A DNA stretch of 64,000 bases from Bifidobacterium coryneforme (GTDB lineage Bacteria; Actinomycetota; Actinomycetes; Actinomycetales; Bifidobacteriaceae): the NCBI RefSeq assembly GCF_000737865.1, contig NZ_CP007287.1:497648-561647 (forward strand), given 5' to 3'. Positions 42,889 through 51,388 of this stretch are shown here, in pieces; the first letter of the stretch is position 1, and each line of letters begins with the position of its first letter. Made by a program: the position numbers and the translations under genes. The notes beneath the pieces were generated by a model. The model had not been told where the DNA came from. It searched no databases and saw only the letters and a program-made list of their open reading frames with translations.

Positions 42889-43539
42889 TCACCCGAAGAT
42901 GGCCGCCCCCTCCTTGGCCAGGATGATGGTGATCAGGGCCGCCAGCCAGACCAGGTCCACCATAAGATCGAAGTGCAGACGGTAGTAAGCGCGCAGTCCC
43001 CTTCCCAGACCGGGCATATGCCCCTGGGATGAGGGAAGCCCCTGAACGGTTACCGTGGCATGGCTGAAGGCCATGAACTGGATGCTGGTGGAGGCCAGCA
43101 TGACCAGGCACCATGGGCAGAGAGCCCTGATGACGAACACGGACTGGGTGAAGAGCCAAACGGCATAGGCCAGGGCCAGCAGGGATCCCAACCAGGTCAG
43201 GCCGGCCATCCAGGAGGGGAGCCCGACCCCGCTGAGTCCGACCACGGCCAGGGTCAGAAAAACCGCTTCGGCGGCCAACCCCAGGAAGGCGTTGGGAATG
43301 GGGAGGGTACCCAGATGAATCAGTTCGGCCTGCCATGACCCGGCCACGGTCGAGCACGAGACCACGGCGTTGATATCGCAACTGAGCCGCCCTTGGGGGT
43401 TCCTGGCCAGTTGCAGGGTCTCCGCAGCGAGGATGAGACTTGAAAAGAGGGCCATCAGGGAGGCGATCGCGGCCATCGTGTAGGTCCAGACATGCCCATG
43501 GCGCCAGCCTGGTGTGGCTTCGGGGATCTGCTCGTTCAT
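42889..43539 (-). CDS. Vitamin K epoxide reductase (VKOR)-family membrane protein
   Basis: Integral membrane oxidoreductase of 216 residues from ATG 43539, with about five hydrophobic helices. VKOR hallmarks: SCDINAVVSCSTVAG (outer-loop cysteine pair with following Ser) and the active-site CPWC in IRALCPWCLVMLAST. In actinobacteria VKOR re-oxidises DsbA-like proteins and so supports disulphide formation outside the cell, with quinone as acceptor. A quinone source is not visible here. It could serve the surface proteins with cysteine pairs at 6646 and 8897. The frame also opens at GTG 43548. Confidence 0.92.
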   Translation of the reverse strand: MNEQIPEATPGWRHGHVWTYTMAAIASLMALFSSLILAAETLQLARNPQGRLSCDINAVVSCSTVAGSWQAELIHLGTLPIPNAFLGLAAEAVFLTLAVVGLSGVGLPSWMAGLTWLGSLLALAYAVWLFTQSVFVIRALCPWCLVMLASTSIQFMAFSHATVTVQGLPSSQGHMPGLGRGLRAYYRLHFDLMVDLVWLAALITIILAKEGAAIFG

Positions 43540-43643
43540 GGCCACCACCTCGTTAGGTCTGAATGGTCCGGAATACGGGGGCGACTCCTACGGGGGAGCG
43601 CTCGCTAAGGGCGTTGATACGGAAGCGAGTTTAGGATGGAGGC

Positions 43644-44552
43644 ATGACTCATCAGACCGGGGTGAACCCTGCCTCATCACATGAGAGGGCAGGATGGGAC
43701 CTGCATTGCCATACGGTGTTCTCCGATGGGACCATGACCCCCGCGGAGATGGTATCCCTGGCCGGGAAACAGGGGGTGGCGGGTCTGGCCATAACCGACC
43801 ACGACACGAATGCGGGTTGGGCCATGGCCGCGGAGGCCGCCGAGAGTGAGGGGATGCCCCTCCTTTTGGGCACCGAGATAACGGCCGAGGACCAGAACGT
43901 CTCTGTCCACATGCTGGCCTACCTCTATGATCCCGAGGATATGGTCATCACCAGGCTTTTCGATAGGACCAGACAGGCCAGGCTGGCCAGGACCAGGACC
44001 ATGGTGGATAGGATCTCCCGGGACTATCCGATTACCTGGCAGGATGTGCTGGATCAGGTCAAGGAAGGGGAGCGGACCACCGTCGGTCGTCCCCACATCG
44101 CCGATGCCCTGGTCAGGGCAGGGGTCTATTCCGACCGGAGCAAGGCCTTCGCGGGGGTCTGCTCGTCGTCCGGCCCGTATTACCTGCCTACCCCGTCGCC
44201 CACCACCCACCAGGTGCTGAAGGCGGTCAAACATGCCGGCGGGGTCGTGGTCATCGCTCATCCGGGTGCCACACAGCGCAATCCGGTCCTACTCAGCGAT
44301 GTGCAGATCGGGAACCTGGTCAGGGAGGGATTGGACGGCCTGGAGGTACGGCATCGTGACAACTCTCCTCAGGAGCAGGAACGCCTGCTGGCTCTGGCCG
44401 AGCGGTGGGACCTATTGGTGACCGGTGGGTCCGACTGGCACGGCAAGGGTAAGCCCAATGTGCTCGGGGAGAACAGGACCAGCTCTGAGGTGGTCGGCCG
44501 CATCATCGACCGGGCATACGGAATCAGGCCGGTAGGATATCCCTCTGTCTGA
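43644..44552 (+). CDS. PHP-domain phosphoesterase
   Basis: Metal-dependent phosphoesterase of 302 residues in the PHP (polymerase and histidinol phosphatase) family. Metal ligands: DLHCHTVFSDG (19-29), AITDHDTNAG (49-58), GTEIT (76-80), VIAHPGA and SDWHG near the end. This set matches the YciV/RNase AM type, which removes mononucleotides from RNA 5' ends or hydrolyses 3',5'-nucleotide bisphosphates. A TAGGAT box ends seven bases before the ATG and GGAGG lies within the same space, so the start may be leaderless or use a very close ribosome site. Confidence 0.9.
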   Translation: MTHQTGVNPASSHERAGWDLHCHTVFSDGTMTPAEMVSLAGKQGVAGLAITDHDTNAGWAMAAEAAESEGMPLLLGTEITAEDQNVSVHMLAYLYDPEDMVITRLFDRTRQARLARTRTMVDRISRDYPITWQDVLDQVKEGERTTVGRPHIADALVRAGVYSDRSKAFAGVCSSSGPYYLPTPSPTTHQVLKAVKHAGGVVVIAHPGATQRNPVLLSDVQIGNLVREGLDGLEVRHRDNSPQEQERLLALAERWDLLVTGGSDWHGKGKPNVLGENRTSSEVVGRIIDRAYGIRPVGYPSV

Positions 44553-44596
44553 GGGTCTCCTGCCGGCCTGTCCGTTCTGGTCTGTCGAGTTCTGAC

Positions 44597-44836
44597 TCAG
44601 TCGGTGGCGCCACCCAAGGCACCGAACCCTACCGGATGGGTGGTGTCCGATCCGATGACCGCGTATCCCAGGGCATCCTTGGGAACGACGATGTGACGAC
44701 CCTTGTCGTCCACCAGATCGATCGGCCCGCCTTCCTTCAAGGCCTGGCTGATGTGGGCCGCAACCTCGTCGGCCTTTTCATCCGTGCTGAAGCTGACCGT
44801 GCGTGCCACGTTCCTGATGCCGAATTCAATATCCAT
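44597..44836 (-). CDS. DUF3107 protein
   Basis: Small actinobacterial protein of 79 residues from ATG 44836, which has GGAGG a few bases upstream. The frame extends to 44899 without a ribosome site. Pattern: MDIEFGIRNVARTVSFSTDE, then ADEVAAHISQALKEGGPIDL and DDKGRHIVVPKDALGYAVIG, as in the DUF3107 family. Its function is unknown. It is usually near helicase and Lon-type genes in actinobacteria, as here. Confidence 0.88.
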   Translation of the reverse strand: MDIEFGIRNVARTVSFSTDEKADEVAAHISQALKEGGPIDLVDDKGRHIVVPKDALGYAVIGSDTTHPVGFGALGGATD

Positions 44837-44925
44837 GTTTGCCTCCAGGGATTCCGCCTGCCACCGAGTCGAATCGACAGGCAAATGTGCTGGTTTCATT
44901 ATTCGCTGGTCGGGTCGATTACGCC

Positions 44926-46560
44926 CTAAGCGTCGTCTCCATGCCGGCTGATGATTCCGTCGGTTGTCCTGGTCGGGGCATCGTCCGGACTGGGCTTGCT
45001 AGGCATGATGATTGTCTCCGCGCCCGTCAACGGTGGTTCTTCGGCGGCCTTATCTTTTGTGGTCTCGGTTTGTGTCGCCGCATGATGCGCAATGCCGTCC
45101 TCGTTCGGGACTGCGGGACTTTCTTCGGATGGTTTCCCTTCGCCGGTTGCGGTTTTCCCATCCGGGACCGGTTCGCTCTTGCTCTTGGTGCTGCTGTCGG
45201 CCTCTGTGACGGGGGCGTGGTCGGTCTTGGATTCCTCCTTGGCCTTGGCTGCCTGATGATTCATGGCGGTCTGTGTTCTGGCCAAATCGGCCATATCGAC
45301 CTTGTTGATGGCGATGGTCACTGAGCTGTCGTCTGCAGGTTCCTCGGCCTTGCCCTGGTCGTCCTTGGGCTCGACTGTCGGCCTGTTGGGAGCTGCGCTT
45401 CCGGTCTTGCCTGATTCCGGTTTAGCGGGGTCGTTCTCGCCACCGAGGAGGTTCCCCACTGTAATCGTCGAAGGGTTGGAACCGGCGGCTGGCCTGGCTG
45501 GCTTGTGGTTTTGGCGGGCGTGGCTGAGCTGCTCATGCTCGCTGAGCTGCTGGGCCAGGCGTTCGACCTGTGCCTTGAACTGGATGATTCGCTCGTTGTC
45601 GGCCCGGTCAAGGGCGGTGATGAATTCGCCGACCTGCTCCATCTGCAGCCAGAGGTTTGCGCGGAGCATGATCAGATCGTCCAGACGGGAGCCCACCATC
45701 CTGCCGTAGGCGGCGATGACCGCATTGCGGCGGGACCCGTCCAGCTTGGAGAATATCCATGCCAGATCGCGGGCCGGGTCATTGACCTGCATGTCCTGCC
45801 ATCCGTAAATGGAGCTCAGTCCGGAATTCGAATACAGGAGGTCTCCATCCGTGAATCCGCCATGTACCGTGCAGGTATCGAAAGACCAGAGCCCGTCGGT
45901 TTCTGCAATCGAAGCCCAGCTGTTGGTGATTTCCTCGGGAACGTGACCGTCCTTGCGCAGGCGGGTGATCCAGCCCTTGAGCTGGGAGGATATCTGGCTC
46001 GTGGTGAAGGCCGGGTAGTCGTGTTCCCCGAGGAACTCGGGTCGTATACGGTGTATGGCCCCTATGGCCGTGCCTGCGGCCGTGCACTCGTTGATTGTCA
46101 ACAGATGGAGGGGGCGAATTCTGCCCGGGCTGTGTTTCAGGACGGTCACACTGACCTTTCCTGTAGGACTGGTTTCGCTCAGTCCCGGTTCATAGGCCAG
46201 GACCCGCTCAACCCGGAAGCCCATTGCGGCGACTTCCTTGGCGTCTTCCAAGGCCCGTGCGGCCTTGACCCGGGCTGCCATGCGTTTCTTACCGGCCTCC
46301 TGGTCGGTTGCCCACACATCGTAGGTGTTCCCGGTGGAATCCTGGACCACTGCACAACTGATTCCCTCGGCCCGGTCCCTATGGCTGATCTGATCGCAAT
46401 CCCTGGCGCCTGTCATCGGCACATCAGGCATGGCGGCGGAGGCCAGTGCGGCCAAGGTCAGCTTCGTTTTTTCACTCACACTCTCAGGATAATACAAGCG
46501 TAAGGCTTTGCGGGTGGCCTGGTACGTCGAAGAGGCTCTGCGTGGCACCTTCGACCACAT
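44926..46560 (-). CDS. Aminoglycoside-phosphotransferase-like protein with altered catalytic loop
   Basis: A 544-residue protein from ATG 46560 (GGAG six bases upstream). The N-terminal 330 residues have the APH/protein-kinase-like fold. The Brenner loop, usually HGDLxxxN, reads VHGGFTDGDLLYS: His233 is kept, Gly235 replaces the catalytic Asp and Asp replaces the metal Asn. The later IYGWQDMQVNDPARDLAWIF (metal Asp) is intact. The last 200 residues are Lys/Glu/Pro/Ser-rich and probably disordered. Actinobacterial relatives commonly sit next to the UvrD-like helicase, as here. It may be a pseudokinase or use altered chemistry. Confidence 0.75.
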   Translation of the reverse strand: MWSKVPRRASSTYQATRKALRLYYPESVSEKTKLTLAALASAAMPDVPMTGARDCDQISHRDRAEGISCAVVQDSTGNTYDVWATDQEAGKKRMAARVKAARALEDAKEVAAMGFRVERVLAYEPGLSETSPTGKVSVTVLKHSPGRIRPLHLLTINECTAAGTAIGAIHRIRPEFLGEHDYPAFTTSQISSQLKGWITRLRKDGHVPEEITNSWASIAETDGLWSFDTCTVHGGFTDGDLLYSNSGLSSIYGWQDMQVNDPARDLAWIFSKLDGSRRNAVIAAYGRMVGSRLDDLIMLRANLWLQMEQVGEFITALDRADNERIIQFKAQVERLAQQLSEHEQLSHARQNHKPARPAAGSNPSTITVGNLLGGENDPAKPESGKTGSAAPNRPTVEPKDDQGKAEEPADDSSVTIAINKVDMADLARTQTAMNHQAAKAKEESKTDHAPVTEADSSTKSKSEPVPDGKTATGEGKPSEESPAVPNEDGIAHHAATQTETTKDKAAEEPPLTGAETIIMPSKPSPDDAPTRTTDGIISRHGDDA

Positions 46561-46607
46561 GACCACTCCAATGGGGATTCGACAGGACGGTTTGGCACAA
46601 TGGGGGT

Positions 46608-48116
46608 GTGCATGAAGATCAGGAGAAGCTCCTAGGGGGGCTGGACCGGTTCCAGAGGGAGGCGGTCACCAGTTTGGACGGGCCGGTCAGGATCATAGCC
46701 GGGGCAGGTGCCGGAAAGACCCGAACCATCACCCACCGGATTGCTTATGCCTGTGCCCAGGGTAGTTGGGACCCGTCGAAGACCATGGCCGTCACCTTTT
46801 CCGTCAAGGCTGCTGCCGAGATGCGGTCCAGACTCACCGCCCTCGGTGTGCCGGAATCGGTCAAGGCCGCCACATTCCACTCGGCGGCCTTCCAGCAGCT
46901 CCGTCAGGTCTGGCCTCAGGTCAGCTCCTCATATCCACCCACCCTGATTCAGGATCTCCGCCCCCTGGTCAGGGCCGCCTATAAGCGGGTCTGTGGTCAG
47001 GAGGAGGCCGATCCGGGCCAGGTCCGCGATTTGGAGGCGGAGATCAACTGGGCCAAGGTGGGCTTGATTGCCCCCAAGGAGTATGTCCGGGTTTGCGCAG
47101 CCACACACCGCACTCCGCCGGCGGGTCTCGACCCCGATAGGATGGCCGACCTCTACGAGGCCTTCGAATATGACAAGTCCGCCCATAATCAAATGGACTT
47201 CAACGACATCCTCCTCCTGGTCTGTCACATCCTGGAGGAGGAGCCGGAGGCGGCGGCCGTCATCCGGTCGCGCATTCGCTGGATGACGGTCGACGAGTAC
47301 CAGGATGTGTCACCCCTGCAGCACCGCCTACTGAGGCTCTGGTTGGATGACCGCGACAATCTCTGCGTCGTGGGAGACCCCGCCCAGACCATTTATTCCT
47401 TTGCCGGGGCAACCTCTTACTACCTGTTGGATTTCCCCGAGGAGTACCCGTCGATGAAAGCCGACCTGCAGCTCAACACGGACTACCGGTCCACCCCCCA
47501 GGTGGTCAACTATGCCAATAGGGTCCTTTCCAAGTCCCCCAATCGTGGCGACTACCTGAAACTGAAATCGAACAGGGAGGCCGGCAAGCGCATTGGGACC
47601 ACCCGGTATCAGGATGATGTCGAGGAAGCCCATGGGGTGGCTAAGCGTATAGAGCGGCTCATCCATGGTGGAGCCGATCCGGGGCAGTGCGCAGTGCTTA
47701 CCAGAATCAACGCCCAGCAGACGGCTATATGTGCAGCCCTGCATGAACGGGGCATTCCATACCGCCTACGGACCGACTCGGGCTGGCTGGACCAGAGTGT
47801 ATCCGAGGTGACGGCTGTCCAGAGCAGTGAGAAGACGATAGAGGATTTTCAGCAGGCCAGGGCGCGTGGTCAGGTCACCGTTTCCACCATTCACGCCGCC
47901 AAGGGACTGGAATTCAGCCATGTCTTCCTGGTTGGCTGTTCCGAGGGGCTTCTTCCCTTCGGTTCGCCGAGGGAGGGGGAGGACCTGGAAGAAGAACGCA
48001 GGCTCATGTATGTGGCGGTGACCAGGGCTGAGGACACCCTCCATCTCTCGTTCGCCGAGAAGAAGGATCCCGCCTCGTTCGCCAGACGTACCCCCAGTCG
48101 CTTCGTGCAGGGGTAA
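46608..48116 (+). CDS. UvrD/PcrA-type superfamily 1 DNA helicase (UvrD2-like)
   Basis: ATP-dependent 3'-5' helicase of 502 residues, shorter than full UvrD. Motifs: Walker A AGAGAGKT (31-38), SVKAAAEM (Ia), Walker B DEYQDVSPLQ (from Asp229), VVGDPAQTIYSFAGA (III), NYRS-like NTDYRSTPQVVNYAN (IV), TVSTIHAAKGLEFSHVFLVG (V) and ERRLMYVAVTRAEDTLHL (VI). The C-terminal HRDC domain of mycobacterial UvrD2 is absent. The start is GTG 46608. A CACAAT box ends seven bases upstream with no ribosome site, so translation may be leaderless. It diverges from the kinase-like gene. Confidence 0.93.
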   Translation: MHEDQEKLLGGLDRFQREAVTSLDGPVRIIAGAGAGKTRTITHRIAYACAQGSWDPSKTMAVTFSVKAAAEMRSRLTALGVPESVKAATFHSAAFQQLRQVWPQVSSSYPPTLIQDLRPLVRAAYKRVCGQEEADPGQVRDLEAEINWAKVGLIAPKEYVRVCAATHRTPPAGLDPDRMADLYEAFEYDKSAHNQMDFNDILLLVCHILEEEPEAAAVIRSRIRWMTVDEYQDVSPLQHRLLRLWLDDRDNLCVVGDPAQTIYSFAGATSYYLLDFPEEYPSMKADLQLNTDYRSTPQVVNYANRVLSKSPNRGDYLKLKSNREAGKRIGTTRYQDDVEEAHGVAKRIERLIHGGADPGQCAVLTRINAQQTAICAALHERGIPYRLRTDSGWLDQSVSEVTAVQSSEKTIEDFQQARARGQVTVSTIHAAKGLEFSHVFLVGCSEGLLPFGSPREGEDLEEERRLMYVAVTRAEDTLHLSFAEKKDPASFARRTPSRFVQG

Positions 48117-48240
48117 GCCCCCTCTCCAGACGGCGTGCAATATGAGGACCGGTCATCCTTCGTGAAAACCGCATGCACCCTTGTGAGGGGAGCATGATTG
48201 CGGTTTACGGCGTTGGAGTGATGGGCGCGATTAGTCCCTG

Positions 48241-49821
48241 TTACTGATTGTTCTCGTTGGGATTCCCATCAGCGGATTCGTTTTCCCCATCTGGGTCGCC
48301 CGTATCGCCCTGGCCTTTGTTCGCCTGACTGTCGGGCCGCTCGGGGGAGTCGGTTCCCTGTGCCTTCTTATCGGCATCCAAGAGTTTGGCCAGTTCGGCG
48401 TCCCAGTCGACCGAATCAGGGTTGGCGGCCCCCTCATCGGTGTGATTGGTTTCACCCTGGGTGGGTTCCGCCTGGTTCCCGGTATCAACACTGCCCTTTG
48501 CCTGCTCCTCGGGCAGGGTTGGGAGGAGGTCGGGGTGGGACCATTTGGCGTCGCGTTGTTCGAAACCAAGCCTTGCGGTGTCACCCTCCCAAAGCTCAGC
48601 CGCCTCGCGCAGGCGCTTGGGGTGGAGTCTGAGACCAAGCAGGGATTCAAAGGTCTGCTCGGCGGGGCCGCCCACGGCCCGCTCCCTCCTGGTCATCTCG
48701 CGAAGCTGTTCCAGATGCGGAATATGCGCCATGCCGGCGTTCCAGACCACGCAGTCCACCCAACCATCGGCCTGAGCCAGAAGAATCTCCAGACTGCGCA
48801 GGGCCTCTTTCTGCTCGGGGGTGTCCTCGATGCCGACATTGCTCAGGTTGATGGCGCCAGCGATGGACTCGGGATTGATCTCGGTGGCCTCGCGGAGCTG
48901 CTCTTCCATGGCGTCCAGATCGATGGAGACTCCGCGTGCGTACTTGCCTATCAGGGCCTCGAAGCGTGGCATCAGCCAGGGGACGGATGCGAAGAGGCGG
49001 GCATGGGCGGCCTCCTGGAGGGCCAGATAGCTCATAACCTCATCCAAATCCAGGTCAAGGGATGAGGCATAGGACTTGATGTTCTGCGGAATCAGGGCTC
49101 CTGCAGGGTTTTTCAGGAGGGCGACCCCCTGGTCGAACCCGCCGCGGACCTCTTCGGAGAGTTCTCCGGCTGCCCGCCCGAGCTGTATGGCAAAGGAGGT
49201 GTTGCCCAGGAGTTTCATAAGGGTGGCCGGGTCCTTGAGGTTGTCGGGCAGGGGGATGGGGACCGGCCCGGCAAACATGCCGGAGATCTCGCCTTCTGGG
49301 AATCCCCCCAGCCGTTCGCTCAGTACTGAGGTCAGGGCATTGCTGACGGCCTGTGCCACAGGGGATGCGAACTGGATCCAGGAGTCGATGCTGCCCTCAA
49401 TCCAACCGGAGCGGGTCAGGGCTTCGGCGTGGCCGGGAGCCGGGTCGAAAGCACAGACGGAATCCAACCAGAGGTTGGCCTCACTCATGATCCTGGTCAC
49501 CCGGTCGCCATTCTCGGCGGTCACCGTGGTGTCGGACTGGTCGGCGGCTGCACGCCCCAAGGCTATGGACTTTGCCAGATTGACGTTGATGGGGCCTTCC
49601 TGGGCCTGACTCTGCATGTCGGCAGGTGTGTTGAGTCCACCTGCCGTGAAGGCCTGGATCAGGGCCTTCACCTCGTCGGGTTTGGGCAGCTGCGAGGGGT
49701 CCTGATTGGCGATCTGGGAACGGACGGACTCCGGCAGTTGCGAGAATTGCTTCCAGGCCAGCTCGCCCTGGAAGGGGCCAAAGCAGTCAATCAGCCATTG
49801 GTGGATTGCATTCTCGTCCAT
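48241..49821 (-). CDS. Zincin_2 (DUF2342)-family protein with altered HExxH
   Basis: Actinobacterial protein of 526 residues from ATG 49821. The central core (WIQFASPVAQAVSNALTSVL through FEALIGKYARG) matches the zincin_2 / 'coenzyme F420 biosynthesis-associated' family, annotated as putative metalloprotease. Where HExxH is expected, the chain reads ALQEAAHARLF: Gln269 replaces the first His, while Glu270 and His273 remain, so zinc binding and protease activity are doubtful. The C-terminal 110 residues are Asp/Gly/Pro/Asn-rich and probably disordered. It diverges from the PDZ-Lon protein at 49914, a typical actinobacterial pairing. Confidence 0.85.
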   Translation of the reverse strand: MDENAIHQWLIDCFGPFQGELAWKQFSQLPESVRSQIANQDPSQLPKPDEVKALIQAFTAGGLNTPADMQSQAQEGPINVNLAKSIALGRAAADQSDTTVTAENGDRVTRIMSEANLWLDSVCAFDPAPGHAEALTRSGWIEGSIDSWIQFASPVAQAVSNALTSVLSERLGGFPEGEISGMFAGPVPIPLPDNLKDPATLMKLLGNTSFAIQLGRAAGELSEEVRGGFDQGVALLKNPAGALIPQNIKSYASSLDLDLDEVMSYLALQEAAHARLFASVPWLMPRFEALIGKYARGVSIDLDAMEEQLREATEINPESIAGAINLSNVGIEDTPEQKEALRSLEILLAQADGWVDCVVWNAGMAHIPHLEQLREMTRRERAVGGPAEQTFESLLGLRLHPKRLREAAELWEGDTARLGFEQRDAKWSHPDLLPTLPEEQAKGSVDTGNQAEPTQGETNHTDEGAANPDSVDWDAELAKLLDADKKAQGTDSPERPDSQANKGQGDTGDPDGENESADGNPNENNQ

Positions 49822-49913
49822 AAGGTCGTTCCGGTCCTCGCAAATAGGGTGACGGTGCTGAAAGTGCACCGCATGAGCAGTGTATCGTCTCTTTCACCCA
49901 TAATATTGGAGCT

Positions 49914-50795
49914 ATGACACATACGCATGGGAAAGCGGGAATCTCCGCCACAGGCGCACCCGAACAGATGCCTGAGGCCGCCGCGGGCCACATGTTGACC
50001 AGGCGCGGCATGGCCGGTGGACTCCTGGTCATCCTCTCCCTGGTCATCCTCTTCCTGCCCAGTCCTTATGTAATCGAGACCCCAGGGCCCACCCAGGACG
50101 TTCTTGGCAGGAGCGGATCCACCGAGGTCGTCTCCGTAAAGGGAGGCGAGACCCACACCGGTTCCGGCAAGCTCCTCCTGACCACTATCAACGCCGGCGG
50201 CCTACCCGGCTCGATGGTCACGAATATGGAGGCCCTGCTGGGATGGGCCAACCCCAAAGCCATGGTCGTGCCCAGGGAAGCCATAATTCCCGAGGGAATG
50301 ACCGCCGACGAATACCGCAAGCAGGAGGCCAGCGACATGAGCGGGTCCCAGGATGCGGCTGCCAAGGCGGCCATCTCCTTCCTTCAGGCCAAGGGATACC
50401 AGACCGACGGCATCGAGATCACCATGCATGTGGACGATATAGGGGGCCCCTCCGCCGGCATGATGTATGCCCTGGGAGCCATCGACAAACTGACCCCCGA
50501 GGATGAGACGGGCGGCAGGACCATCGCCGGGACAGGGACCATTGACGAAAAAGGTGCCGTGGGGGCGATAGGGGGCATCAATCTGAAACTGATGGGTGCC
50601 AAACGTGATGGGGCTACCTGGTTCCTGGTTCCCAAGGCCAACTGCAGTCAGGTGGCGGGCCATGTGCCCGACGGTCTGCGGGATGTCCAGGTGGAAACCC
50701 TGGACCAGGCATACAAGGCCGTTGTGGAAATAGGCCACGGCAGGGGGGAGGACCTGCCTCGCTGCACTGTCGATTCGAGTTCCCCAAGCAAGTAG
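49914..50795 (+). CDS. Membrane-anchored PDZ/Lon-type (S16) serine protease
   Basis: YlbL-like protein of 293 residues. A cytoplasmic tail of about 30 residues precedes one membrane helix (GGLLVILSLVILFLPSPYVI), then a PDZ-like region and a C-terminal Lon-type protease domain facing out. Nucleophile Ser180 lies in DIGGPSAGMMYALGAID; the dyad Lys lies in the GAVGAIGGINLKLMGAKRDG segment. It probably handles secreted or membrane proteins. GGAG lies close to the ATG, and a CATAAT -10-like box is just upstream. It diverges from the zincin_2-family gene. Confidence 0.9.
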   Translation: MTHTHGKAGISATGAPEQMPEAAAGHMLTRRGMAGGLLVILSLVILFLPSPYVIETPGPTQDVLGRSGSTEVVSVKGGETHTGSGKLLLTTINAGGLPGSMVTNMEALLGWANPKAMVVPREAIIPEGMTADEYRKQEASDMSGSQDAAAKAAISFLQAKGYQTDGIEITMHVDDIGGPSAGMMYALGAIDKLTPEDETGGRTIAGTGTIDEKGAVGAIGGINLKLMGAKRDGATWFLVPKANCSQVAGHVPDGLRDVQVETLDQAYKAVVEIGHGRGEDLPRCTVDSSSPSK

Positions 50796-50843
50796 GACGC
50801 CCCGGGTTCGAGTCCAGGCGCATCCGGAAACACTGGGCCGCAA

Positions 50844-50872
50844 TTGGTGAATTCCAGCAGTCTTGTTATGCT
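50844..50872 (+). promoter_or_regulatory. Promoter of a probable leaderless mRNA
   Basis: TTGGTG (50844-50849) and TATGCT (50867-50872) are 17 bases apart. The start codon GTG begins seven bases after the -10 box, so transcription and translation starts should coincide. Confidence 0.6.
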
Positions 50873-50878
50873 GACAAC

Positions 50879-51295
50879 GTGGCTGAGACTACAACCTATA
50901 CAGCGGAAGAGTTCGGTTTCCATACTGGCGATATCGTCCAGGAATGGATGTGGGATGACGATGTCGATGATGGCATCAGGACTCAAATCGAAGATCTGAC
51001 CGGTGAAGAGCTGGTCGATGAGGATTACGATGCGGCCGTGGATGGCGTGATCATCTGGTGGCGCGATGGCGATTCCGAGGATGACCTGGCGGATACCATC
51101 GTCGACGCCTCGGCCATGATCAATCCCGGTGCCCCCTTCTGGGTGCTGACCCCCAAGCCGGGGCGTGATGGCGCTCCCGGTCCCAGCACCGTTTCCAACG
51201 CCGCCAAGACTGCAGGAATGAACGCCCTTATGCCCACCACCGTGAGCAAGGATTGGAACGCCACCCAACTGCGTGCCTTCGGAAAAGGCAAGTAA
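50879..51295 (+). CDS. DUF3052 protein
   Basis: Small acidic cytoplasmic protein of 138 residues found across actinobacteria. It reads FGFHTGDIVQEWMWDDDVDD, then IEDLTGEELVDEDYDAAVDG and PFWVLTPKPGRDGAPGPSTV, then ends in GMNALMPTTVSKDWNATQLR, which fits DUF3052. Function is not established. No Shine-Dalgarno sequence is present and GTG 50879 falls at the expected +1 of a good promoter. A strong terminator follows, so it is transcribed alone. Confidence 0.88.
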   Translation: MAETTTYTAEEFGFHTGDIVQEWMWDDDVDDGIRTQIEDLTGEELVDEDYDAAVDGVIIWWRDGDSEDDLADTIVDASAMINPGAPFWVLTPKPGRDGAPGPSTVSNAAKTAGMNALMPTTVSKDWNATQLRAFGKGK

Positions 51296-51322
51296 ACACT
51301 CCTCCAGGTCCCCTGTTTTTCC

Positions 51323-51353
51323 ATCCCCCGGTTTTACGGCCGGGGGATTTTTA
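51323..51353. terminator. Terminator between DUF3052 and the DHA2 exporter
   Basis: ATCCCCCGG (51323-51331) and CCGGGGGAT (51340-51348) form a perfect stem with an 8-base loop, followed by a T-rich run on the plus strand. It serves the DUF3052 gene and perhaps also the convergent exporter gene. Confidence 0.88.
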
Positions 51354-51388
51354 ATCCCTCCTCCCGGGTTGGGCGGACGCCGATCTGC

